Shown piece by piece: positions 35,601 through 46,200 of a stretch of 64,000 nucleotides of DNA. Made by a program: the position numbers and the translations under genes. This DNA is from Zygnema cylindricum (lineage: Eukaryota > Streptophyta > Zygnematophyceae > Zygnematales > Zygnemataceae), in assembly GCA_037447655.1 (NCBI GenBank), contig JBBHKE010002156.1, positions 1-64,000 on the forward strand. Direction: 5' to 3'. The notes under the pieces are model-generated. The model was not told the DNA's origin, did no database searches, and saw nothing but the letters and a program-made list of their open reading frames with translations. The first letter of the stretch is position 1, and every line of letters starts with the position of its first letter.

Positions 35601-38600
35601 TAGGAGCTCTTGGTTCTTTAGTTTCCCAACCTCTACCTTTTAATATTGCCACGTGGCACAATGTCAGAGGTGGCAACTAGATATAATACCCCTTTTTCAA
35701 CCGAATACCTCTCTTGGGAATGCTTGGTTTTTTAGTTTCCCAAATTCTTACCTTTTAGTATTGCCACGCGGCATAGAGCCAGAGGGTGACGCTTAAAATA
35801 TTAATATTATTATTTCCCTCTTTTTGGGGTTTTATATGCCTCTTTTTGGAAATTTAGAGTTTTTTTTTTTTTTTTAGGTTCTTAGGAGTTTTAGGTTTTT
35901 TGGGTGTATCACCTCTAGCCTCCAGCATTGGCACGTGGCATAAAGAGATGGGTGTGTTAAAAAAGAAAGTCTTTTAAATTTTTTAATTATAACATGAGAA
36001 CTACTTCAAAAGAAAAAGTTTCACAAATTTCAAATGTTGTAATTATCTAGTATGTCTTATTGAATTTGTCACAAAATAACTCAAAAATGTATCTGACTAA
36101 CGATAAATATGGTACTAAAATAAAGTAAACTTTAATATCTTTTCTCATTGTTCATCAACTTGAATTTAAGCTTTTCACAGAACATTTCCCGAGAAAAAAA
36201 TACAAAAAATGGTTAAAACTGACTTCAAAAATCTTTTCAAACTTAAACGCCCAAAAGCCTCTTTGAAAAACCGCTCCAAAACATCGCTTTAAAAAACCGC
36301 TTTAAAAAATCGTCCTAAAAAACTGTTTTTCATTTTGTTTTATCCTTCTTTCTCATAGTTTTCCCTTATCTCTTCTCTCCCCTTATAGGATGAGGAAATA
36401 CGGAACTGGAGGCTTCCATGCTTCTCTTCTCCGTACAGCCTTAATTATGGCTCTGGAGCCACTGTACGGACCATCCGTACAAAAGACAAAAGAAATGGCC
36501 CAAGATCTACTTTTGGGAGATCTTCCCATGGCGTACGGACGAGTGGAGTTTGAGGCCGCTTTCCGGGAAGCTTCGGAGGAAAACCCCATTTGTTTGGAAA
36601 AAGTGGTTCTTCCCGGACACCTCAAGGTCAGTTTTTTGGGTTCGGGTTTACTTTTAATTTATTTTTTTTGTAATTTTTTTTTGGTAATCGTAATTTCTTT
36701 TGGTCAATGTAATTTCTTTTGGTAATTTTTTTTTTCTTTTGGTACACGTAATAAGTGTAATTTCTTTTGGTAAATGTAATTTCATTTAGGAAAAGGTTCA
36801 TTGGTCGACCATTTGATTTTTTTTTTTTTTTGGGAGTTGAGGTTGTGGTGTAGGGAGGTTCTGGATTGAGAGTTTCCATTTTGTTGTCATATTTGAAATT
36901 GGAAGAGGAACATTGATAAATTGACTGTGGAATGTTGACCATGGGAGATTGGAAGTTGACAACCTCAATTGAACGTTCAATATTGAAACGTTAAAACGTT
37001 GAAAACATCGAAGCGTTTAAACTTTCGACACGAGAAATTGGATATTGGATATTGAACTGAATAGAACATTGAAACATTTAGCATTCAATATTTAGCATTA
37101 AAAAGTTTGTGTTAAACATTACAAAGTAGATATTACAAATTATACATTATACATTACACGTTATACACCATACATTATACGCTATACGTTATACGTTATA
37201 CTTTAGACATTAAACATTAGACAATGAACCTTGAGTATTGGATATTACCGTTTTGTTGGACATAATATCTGAAAAAGATAATAATTTAACATTCCAAAAA
37301 AAACATATGACATGAAAATTGAACAAATTAAGAATTAAGTACTTGAACAAACTTCCCTCGAAGAAAAAATTTATTCAAAGTAAAAATAGTAGGCAAACTC
37401 TCTGAAAACTCAAGATATCAAAATAAAGTCAAGTAGAACGAACTTATTTGTCTCTTCCCAATTCGTTCCTAAACCTCCTTTTTTAATACCTTTACTTATT
37501 CCCCTTTTTTTTCTTGGGTTTTTTAGGGAATTTCGTATGTGGGTGGAGTTTTCACTGCCCAACCGTTTATTGAGACTTTAAAAAAAGTTTTGTCTATTAA
37601 ACCCAAAATGGAAAAATCCGAAAAAGTAAAAAATCTTTGGATTCAACGAGATCCTTCGAAGAGCCACGGCCGTCGAGCCATCACACCTAATAGTGTGGAT
37701 GGATTGAGGAATATTCTCAACCAATTAAACGGAGAGGTAAGTTTTAAAGGGAAAAGGGAGAAGGAATAGTGTGGATGGATTAAGGAATATTTTCGACCAA
37801 TAAAAGGTAGAGATAAAGTCTTTGAAGGAAGAAGAAAATAGTGTGGATGGTTAAGAATAATTCTCGACCAATTGAATGGTCGGAAGCCTTTGAAGTTCTG
37901 GACCGAGGAAGAGGGGCAGGGAGAGGGGGAGAGAGTGGGGGGGAGCTAGAGGGGGAGATGAGGGAGGGATAAGTTCTTAAAGCGAGAAGGAAGACTTTTG
38001 GTTGAGGTAGTTGAAAAGGCAGGAGAGTTCTTTAAGATTCAAAAGCCTTTAATTGAAGGAGAGGGCCAGAGTGAGAGAGAGAGAGGGGGAGTGAGAGGAG
38101 AGGGCTGAAAGGATTTAAATTCTTAATCATTTAACTGAACCATTCTATTTTCTGTGACAACCGCCACTTCAAAATATTTGAACTTTTGACTAAACCACAC
38201 TAATTTTTTTGATCCCGTTAAAATCTTGAAGAACAATTTGTCTACGAAAGTAAACAAATTATCGCGTGAACTTTTGTCAAAACTCCAAACTTTTCGGAAT
38301 CTCACTATTTCTTGTAACTAACATTTTTATGAAGAAATAACCAAACTAAATTCTCCTTACTATAGTAGTTATTGGAACAGAAAGTTCCATTTTGGAGCCA
38401 CTCTGTTTATTGAAACAAAAACAATTTTTATCGCAACACTAATTCTCGTTACAACACGATAGGGAGTTTTAGGATAATAATTATGTAACTCTGATTAATG
38501 TGGATGGTTTTTCTTTTCTTCACATCAAATACTAAAAATAGTTCTATTGTTAAACCCTACAGAGGTTTGTAGGGTTTTACTTTTCTTGAAAAGCTTAACA

Positions 38601-39305
38601 TCATATTTAGGAGATTTTGTCTGTCTTCGAATCAACAATTAAAGTTAAAAATCAACCACTAAAGTTAAAAATTAACAACTATATTGTTTTATTATTGTAT
38701 TCGAACCATTTTTGTTTCAGGTTAAGGAAATGGATTTCGATGGAATGCCTTTCAAGGAACAAATTGAAGCTGTCCAAGATGCTGACATCATCCTTAGTCT
38801 CCACGGAGCCGGTCTCACAAATGCCGCGACTTTTGGAAAAATTCAAGCGGTTATTATCGAAATTATGCCTTATAAAGTATATTTAGACATGTTTGGAATC
38901 ATGGCGGTTAATACGGGTCTTTCGTATATGATGCATCAATGTTCGAAAGGAAAAACGCAACAAAAAGACGAAATTTTTGATCAAGTATCGATCGCGGAGT
39001 GTAATCGATTGAACGGAAAATGTTTGGAGTATTATTTGCAACATAGGAATGTGGAACTAACGGACTTAGATTTGAGAGAATTGGAAGAAATGTTAAAAAT
39101 AGCGATGGTTTTAGTCGAAGATGGGAAGATAGAGGATAAAAATAAAAGAAAGCGGTGGTTGGAAGTAGAAAAAGATAAACTCTGTTTAGGTTATAAAAAA
39201 ACTTTAGGTTGTAGAGAAAATATTTTGAGGTCTCCTTTGTTTAACGCGACGAGTGTATGTGTGTTACATTCGGAGTGTTTGGAACAAAAAAGTTCTTATA
39301 AATAA
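32627..39305 (+). CDS. GT61-family glycosyltransferase
   Basis: Exons: 32627-33191, possibly 34658 onward, 35210-35312, 36389-36626, 37527-37736 and 38721-39305. The last four are phase-consistent. The key region is DADIILSLHGAGLTNAATFG in the last exon, the hallmark of GT61 (DUF563) enzymes such as plant xylan xylosyl- or arabinosyltransferases and animal EOGT. The N-terminus MRRFRITFLKILFFFF is a short basic stretch plus a hydrophobic segment, as in a type II Golgi anchor. A cysteine-rich stem follows (CSCYEIKNEYCC, PLCICSNLC). Exon 35210-35312 is much more GC-rich than its neighbours but joins in phase to RMRKYGTGGFHASLLR. The link between exon 1 (ending TTNLAHFV) and 35210 is incomplete: frame 34658-34760 (LEVFSNTFKTFLKRPWKK) is a tentative extra exon that does not give the needed phase. 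The acceptor substrate cannot be told from sequence. Confidence 0.82.
34215..34620. repeat. Degenerate AATGT-rich minisatellite
   Basis: Imperfect repetition of TAATGTCTAATGT / CAATGTCCAATGT elements in a GT61 intron. A similar ATTATACATTACACG-type array lies at about 37120-37210. Confidence 0.7.
34980..35209. repeat. Pyrimidine tract abutting a GT61 splice acceptor
   Basis: (CCCTCT)n and (CCCT)n sequence runs directly into CTCTCCAG at the start of the GC-rich exon. Within it a 60-bp stretch containing CTCCTCTATCTCTTCCCTCA, then CAGCCAAGG, is duplicated (CCAGCCAAGGCTACTCC near 35083; real acceptor at 35207-35209). Confidence 0.85.
35380..35485 (+). repeat. G-rich tract with strong G-quadruplex potential
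   Basis: Runs of 4-14 G separated by single A or GA/GAGA, on the coding strand, 70 bp after the donor of the GC-rich GT61 exon. Many overlapping four-run G-quadruplex registers are possible in the transcript. Confidence 0.85.
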
Positions 39306-41089
39306 ACAAAAAATGTAGCTTGTAAAGTTCCTGTAAATTAGAAAAAATAATGTAATTCGTTTTTTTACTCGGTCGTATGTGTATTTTGAAGAGGTGTCTA
39401 ACGTTTGTTATTCTGAAGTATTTAACTTTCAATGTTAAATGTTATTTATTTTTGCTATTTCAGGTGAATGTGACTATTTTAGTGTGGAATATTACCGGTT
39501 TAGGAGTTTTACATGTATTTTACAAATGTCAAAAGAATAATTTGGAATGTTGTTGAATAAAAGCATTTCAATTAATTCTGTTAAAATTTGTTTGTTTGGA
39601 TTTATCGATTTTTTTTGTCGTCGATCTTGTTACAACTGACAAGTGAATCCTCACAAATTCGATTTACTCCAATATTTAAAGTGATTTTTTGCTATTTATC
39701 GTAAAGTATAAATCGTATGATTATGGGTTCATTTAGAGCGTAATGTGAAAAGTGGATATTGGAATTGGATAAAAAAGGTGAATGTCCCCAGCAACTTTAG
39801 TATTAACCTTCTAGCAGTTGGTTTGGTAAAACCAAATGTTTCTGTGACAACAATTTGAATTTTGCTGTTTAGTCGTCGTCTGTTTTTTTGTCTAAATCTT
39901 CTTCTTTGGTAGTACCACTAACTTTTTTTCTTCAGAATAGTCAGTCAAATCTGCCGTGCCATTTTTTATATTTCAACTTCATACACATTAAAATACGTAC
40001 GAAGAGTATTGTCCTTTTCAGATAATGTACGGTTCGAAAAAAATGTCAACGACGGGTACACTTTGTTCTACAGCACTGTTCCTATTCATGAATATGGAAA
40101 TCAAAAGTATCTAAAACGCATAGAAGAGTTGCAAATGGTACAAAACAAAAAGAGAATATAATTAGGCAATGCAAACCATAGGTTTACCGCGTACATGAGC
40201 AAAAACTTATGCTGAAAAGCTATATGTTTTTGTTACTGAGTACAGTATGTGTACCATGCAGTACTTTCTACCCGTGTATAGCACGTGGATTAGACAAAAT
40301 AACATTATGTAGTAACTCCAGTTGTTTTCGCAAATTAAGCCTAAACCTATTATGCGAACCAATCAACTCAAGTGAAAATGATAGGTCCTTTTTGAATTTT
40401 TAGTTTCAGTTGGTTCCATTATATTTATTTTTTGTGTGTTGATTTTCACCCTTAGTTGTTTTTGGCCGTCGGTTTCCGTTTTTCCCATGTACTCAGTTGG
40501 GTAACCATCACGTTCGTTTTTTTTTTTTTTTTAATTATTTTACTATGTCTGAGGATATAATAACCTTAACTAAAAAGGGCGACAGAGAACAAAAACGAAA
40601 TTAAAAGGCAAAGAGTGAAATTAAAAGTGAAATTATTCAAAGTGTCATGGGAAGGAAAACAATTTATATCTTGTTTATATTTATTATTTTGTTTATATTT
40701 ATATTTTTTCTGATTATATTTCACATTCTTTAAGTTAACTTCTCACAAAAAAAAGAAAAAAGAAAAAAAAGAAAAGCAAAAATTGATGGCCTGGAAAATT
40801 ACTTGTAAATAACATCAATATCTACATTTTCTTAAATTTTAAAAAGATTTATTTGACAAAGAGTACAATAAGTAGTTGAGTTTCAACGTAAAACAAAATC
40901 AAAACATGCAGAAAAAACTTTTAAGGACCTAATTTGCTCTGAATGAAAAAAAGAGAAAAAAAAGGCCCAAAATGATTTCCAAGTGGTCGTTTTTCTTTAT
41001 CCTCTAACAAGAACCCCCAAATATTAATTTACAAAAATTATTTCAATCTCTTTTATTTATTCAAACAGCCAAAAATAAAAATCGTCTCT
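39306..41089. other. Intergenic region between the GT61 gene and the transporter fragment
   Basis: AATAAA-type polyadenylation signals occur at about 39556. The stretch 39720-39870 (GTAATGTGAAAAGTGGATAT, then GGATAAAAAAGGTG) is a weak third copy of part of the 615-bp inverted-repeat arm, in the orientation of 18334-18948. A/T homopolymer runs are common. No supported gene. Confidence 0.5.
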
Positions 41090-41909
41090 CTACTTTACAA
41101 GCTCTTCTTGAATTTCCTCAAGACTGAGTCCTTTTGTTTCGGGCACTTTGAAAAAGACAAATCCGAGAGCGATAAAACCCACAATTCCAAAACTATAAAA
41201 AGTTCCCGCTTGCCCGAGTGACGACTGTATCACCAAAAGAAAAAAATATGAAAGTTAGGTCAAGAAAAAAGGAAAAAACTGAAAGGGTGAATTATAATTC
41301 GACACTGCATAAAATCAATTGTAAAACCTGAAATGTGAGCAACGATGTCACAGTGGTATCCAACTATTACGCTTTGTATTCTAATGTCGATAAAGTCACT
41401 AACTGCATATTAAAAACTGTGTTAAATTCACGTTTTAAACTTTACACATATTACTTGCGTGATAAATATGTGTAAATTATTTCAACACCCCACAAACGCT
41501 ACTTGTTACAACTCAAATGACAAATTGAATACCACAATTGGAACTGCAAAAAAAGATCACTTTCAAATGCTAACAAAACAATAAGCTTTTCAGGTTTTTC
41601 CCTAAAGTCAAACACTAAAAAACCCAAAAAAACCACTCCAAGCCAGTCAATGCGAGCCACTTTCTCAAACATTGATTTTCAAGTCAAAAGATGAATTTTA
41701 AGTTTGAAATTGAATTGGGTTTGAAATTGAATTTTGGGTTTGAAATTGAATTTAAAGTTTGAGATAAATACTTGAATTGGAGGTAGCAAAAACGTCACAA
41801 GAGCATTTGAGCCAAAGTTGACGAGAGTGGCAAGACTTTGGGCTCTCCCTCGAACTCGGAGGGCAAAAACTTCTGAAACCATAAGCCACGAGATAGGGCC
41901 AAAAGAGAC
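41090..41909 (-). CDS. C-terminal exons of an MFS sugar transporter (partial)
   Basis: Two exons, 41909-41772 and 41224-41090, join in phase. They read VSFGPISWLMVSEVFALRVR and GRAQSLATLVNFGSNALVTF, then, after the intron, SSLGQAGTFYSFGIVGF and the terminal VPETKGLSLEEIQEELVK. The GPISW segment, the RxRG loop between helices and the PETKG signature define the sugar-porter family. The best match is the plant branch of XylE-like transporters (vacuolar or plastid envelope D-xylose/glucose-proton symporter type). The preceding exon should end in a helix with ...LYVGCYQ, but none was found up to 45 kb, where the LCIB-like gene runs on the other strand. The gene is either truncated or has very long introns. 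Confidence 0.78.
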
Positions 41910-43284
41910 CTGAAAATGGGAAAAAGGAGTGTGAGAAAGTAAGGCGTAAGGAATCTGTGGGAGGGAAGGAGTGTGAGGGATGGGGAGGAAGGCGAAATGG
42001 GAGAGGGTGGTTGGGATTTAGTGGGGGGAAGGGATGGATGTTGAAGGTATAATGGGAGAGGGGGAGAGAGATGGAGGACAAAATGGAAGAGGGAGGTAGG
42101 CGAAGTGGACAAGGGGAAATTGTGAGGGCGATGGGGAAAGGGTTATTTTCATTTAGGGTTACAAAGTTCTTTTGTCCTACATTGTTATTAGCATATCTTT
42201 TAGAGATTCTTGGTTTAACTTTTATTTTTCAAGTCCATTTTTTGTGAACTAGATTCGTATTCCAATGTTATGTAAATGCCTTACTTCCTAAAATTGAAGT
42301 TCTCCTTCTTTTACCAAATTAATGGTATCTCCTTCCTAACCATTGTTAGATGTTTTTTTATCTTCTTCCTAATCGTAGTTAAAGATAATGTTGTCTTCTT
42401 CCTAACCATTGTTGAATGCATTTTATCTCCTTCTTAATCTTAATTTAAAGTTTATGTTGTCTCCTTCTTAAACGTTGTTAAATGAGTCTTATGTCTTTCC
42501 CTAACCATTAGTTAATATTTTCTCCTCCTAGCCATAGTTGAGTTGTCTCCTTCTTAACCATATTTAAATGAATGTTATTTCGTTCTTTAACCATAGTTAA
42601 ATCAATGTTGTCTCCCTCCTAAGTTATGTCATTGTTGTCTAAATTAGTATTGTCTCCTCTCTAAACGTTGTTAACCATAGTTATATCAAGGTCGTTTCCT
42701 TCCTAACTAATCTTTTCATTCCATATTTTGTTATCTAGTTGTTATGTATCTTTTCTTTTTGCCTTTTCTTGATTAAGATCAAACGTACTTGATCAATATC
42801 AAATCTATTTGATCAAATATTAAACTTCTTTGATTATAATTGATTAATATGAAATTTATTTGATTGAGTTTTTATTTTGCAATTTGGGAAATGGGGTTTT
42901 GCAGGGAAAATTGTATCGCTCTCGTAAATACTTGCAGAGATGAGGTGTGACATCTGTTCCCCTTTTCAATCTTTTGTCAGTTTTCATTTATTACTATTAT
43001 TCTCTCTCAATTCTTTGGGGAGAGATGGAGGGAGAGGGGAGGGAGAGGGTGGGAGAGGGCTACAATTTAAATTTAAATTTTTTTCCCTTTTTCCCTTTTT
43101 CCTTCTTTCCTTTTTTTCTTTGTTTTCTTCTCTTCTTTTTTTCTTATCTCCCTTTTTCTTATTTTTATTTTTTTCTTTTCTCTTTCTTTGCTTATCTCTT
43201 TCTGCTTTTCTCCTCTTCTTCTTTCTTTCCTCTTATTCTTTATTTTTTCCTTTTTCTTTTTCTTTTTCTTTCTCTTTTTCGTAG
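41910..43284. repeat. Minisatellite and pyrimidine tract region
   Basis: GGGA-rich sequence at 41930-42130. From about 42290 to 42700 imperfect units of about 35-45 bp share CTCCTTCTTAACCATAGTTA / CCTAACCATTGTTAAATG. A TTTTTCC/TTTCTT tract runs from 43075 to 43284 and ends exactly in CGTAG. No exon is certain here. Confidence 0.55.
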
Positions 43285-46200
43285 GTTTGTCGTCCTTTAG
43301 CGAAATACATTGATCAATTACAATGTCTTTTAATATTCCGGATTGGGAGGACTTATAAATTGTAAACCAGTTTAAAGCAGGAATGTCAAGTCCGGAATTT
43401 CCTCGACAAATGGAAGTCGAGGAAAGATGTGAGTTTAAACGGTTACAGTGTCGGTTTGAACGGTTAAACATGTGACTTTAAACACTGAAAGATGTGGGTT
43501 GAAATGCTTAAATACTTAAAGATGGGAGTTTAAATACTTAAATTTGACTGGAAAAGTTGTTAGTTTACTGAAACGCCTTCGAAGACTTGAAAATCTTTGA
43601 AAAAGTCTAGAAAATATTGAGTTTTGACGTTTGAATTTGACTGGAAATTTTTATTTAAATTTGCCTTCTAAAAAAATGGAAGTCCGAGAGAAAGATGTGA
43701 ACACAAATATTTTAATTTTGACCAAAACAATTGTAATTTTGATGAAAACAGTTATATGGAAGTTTATGATTTTGACTGATTACTTTTAGATACCTTGAAA
43801 AACTTTTGAAGACGACTTGACTGAATATGCTGTACTTTTGACCAAGAAACCTTTTGAAAACTTCAAAAACTTTTGAAAACCACCTCAAAACTTTTAAACA
43901 GCTTTATAGTCTAAAAAACTCGTAGATTTTACCAGAGTACCATTATTAAGGCTCTTGAAGTGTGATTTTAAAGTCTTTTGTCGACTAATTAAGTTGTAAC
44001 TTTGACTGAAAAAGTTAATTAGACCTTTAGAAATGCGATTTTGAAGCTTAATGTAACTGGAGAAAGGCTTTAATTTCATTGAAATCTTCAAAAAATATTT
44101 TTCTAACTTAATTTTTCGGTTTTCCTCCTGTTCCCGATGGAGACTCCGGAGAAAAATCTGATTATTTGTCCAGAAAAAAACGTTAAAATCTGTTAATAAA
44201 CCTCTTAAATTGTTTGAAAAGTTGAAAACTGTTACACATGACGTCAAAATTGTTTAAAAGGTGTTAAAATCTGTTAAAAATCGTTAGAAACCCAACAAAA
44301 TTCCTTGTAAGGAAAGGTTTTTGTATCCAAAAGAGTAATTTTGCAACCAAAAGAAGTGATTTTTGTGAGAAGAAGTGATTAAACGAAAAAAGGTGATTTT
44401 GAAACCAACAAAAGTGATTTACAACAAAGTGATTTAAAACACGGAAAAGTGATTTTGAAACTGAAAAGTGAACTTGTAACAGAAAAAGGTGGGTAAGTAA
44501 CCAAAACCAGTGCTTTCAGATCAAAAAAAGTGATTTTGTAACCTATCAAAGTGGTTTTGCAACCAAAATATCTGATATTGAAACAAAAAAAAAGTGTCTC
44601 TGCAACGAAAAGGGTGATTTTACAACCAAAAAAAATGACTCTCTAACCAAATAAAACTACTTTTCTATCCAAAAAACGTACTTTTCTAACCCAAAAACGT
44701 GTTTTCTCTCCTCTTTCTTACAACTTCCAGACGTTTTTTTCGCTTTTCCTCACGTTTCTATTGGAGAGTCGGGAGAGGTAGGCTCCCTCTTAAGGAGAGG
44801 GAGAGGAAAGTCTTCGAGTGCCTGTGGGGCCCTTATCGCCATAAAAAATGACTTGAGAGTAGGAATTGAGGAAGAAGACGATCCCGATGACCAGGAATAC
44901 ATCACTTTGAAAAAGAAAATCTCTCAAAAGGTAATGTTTTTTTCATTTGCTTTCGGGTTTTTTTCATTTGCTTTCACAGTTTTTCAAGAATCTTTTATGA
45001 AATTTTTATATGTATTTTGGTTTTGACGCGGAATATGTCACTTTGAAAAAGAAAATCTCTCTAAAGATAAAAAAAAAATTCAGTATTTGAAGTTTTTTAA
45101 TTCTGTGTTTGAAGTTATTTTATTCTGTATTTGAAGTATATTTAATGTGCTTTCGAAGGTAATTTTTTTTTATTTGCTTCTGAAGCTTTTTTTGTGTGCT
45201 TTATAAGTTTTTCTTATGTGATTTTAAAGTTTTGTAAATGTTCTTTTGAAAAGAAAATATTTGACTTCAATTTTTTTGAGAACAAAATTGCTTGGGAGCA
45301 GAAGAGGGAGAGGAGAGAAAGGAGAGGGATTAGAAGAGGAAGGGGAGAGGAGGGGTTGTTATTAATATTATTGTTTAATTCTTTTCTTTCTCTTTTTTTT
45401 TCCCATTTCCAGCCTGTATGCAAAAATTGTGGTTCCGAGGGACCCACTCTGGTGGACGTGACAAAAGCAGCTTTACAAGTATGTCTCTCTCTTTATCCCC
45501 CCCCCCCCCCTTTTTCCCTCTCCCTCTCCCTGTCCCTCTCCCTCTCCCTCTCCCCCTCCCTCTCCCCTCCCTCTCCCTCTCCCTCTCCCTCTCCCTCTCC
45601 CTCTCCCTCTCCCTCTCCCTCTCCCTCTCCCTCTCCTTCTCCCTCTCCCTCTCCCTCTCCCTCCCCCTTCTCTCCTTCATTATTTGTTTGTTTATTTGTT
45701 CATTTGTTCATTTTCTCCCTCTTCTTCCTCGTCCTCTTCTTATCTGATTATCTCATCTCTACTCTCCCTCCTCCCTCCTCTCCCTCCTCCCTCTCCTCTC
45801 CCTCCTCTCCCTCCTCTCCCTCCTCCCTCCTCTCCTCTCCCTCTCTCTCCTCTCCCTCTCTCTCCTCTCCTCCTCCCTCATCTCGCTCCTCTCCCTCTCC
45901 TCTCCCTCTCCCTTTCCTCTCCACTCCCTCTCCCTCCTCTCCTCTCCCTCTCCCTCCTCGCCTCTCCTCTCTTCTCCCTTCCCTCCTCCCCTTCCTCTCT
46001 TCTGTTCTTACCTGTCTCTCTCTCTCCTTCCCCCCCAGGTGATAACGGACGATCTGGAGGCGTTGATTGCGATGACGGTGGATCCGGACGTCGCCGATTA
46101 TGCGGTCATCACCGGTGTACAAATTCACTCTGGAAACCAGGTGAGATCCATTCTTAAAATGGTATATTTACTTCTTTTTGAATGGTTTATTTAGTTCTTT

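Noticed and set aside
42940-43471. Frames of 114-132 codons over the T/C tract, including a minus-strand Lys-rich one
   Set aside because: Product of the pyrimidine tract before the acceptor at 43284; the minus-strand part outside the tract matches no transporter exon.
44130-44165. Frame VPDGDSGE as the missing LCIB exon
   Set aside because: It resembles the motif before the FAFPH strand, but no GT donor in the required phase follows it.
45194-46042. 282-codon + frame and overlapping 157- and 126-codon frames
   Set aside because: They read through a (CCCTCT)n intron; only Ser/Pro/Leu or Arg/Glu/Gly repeats, with real exons and splice sites of the LCIB-like gene on both sides.
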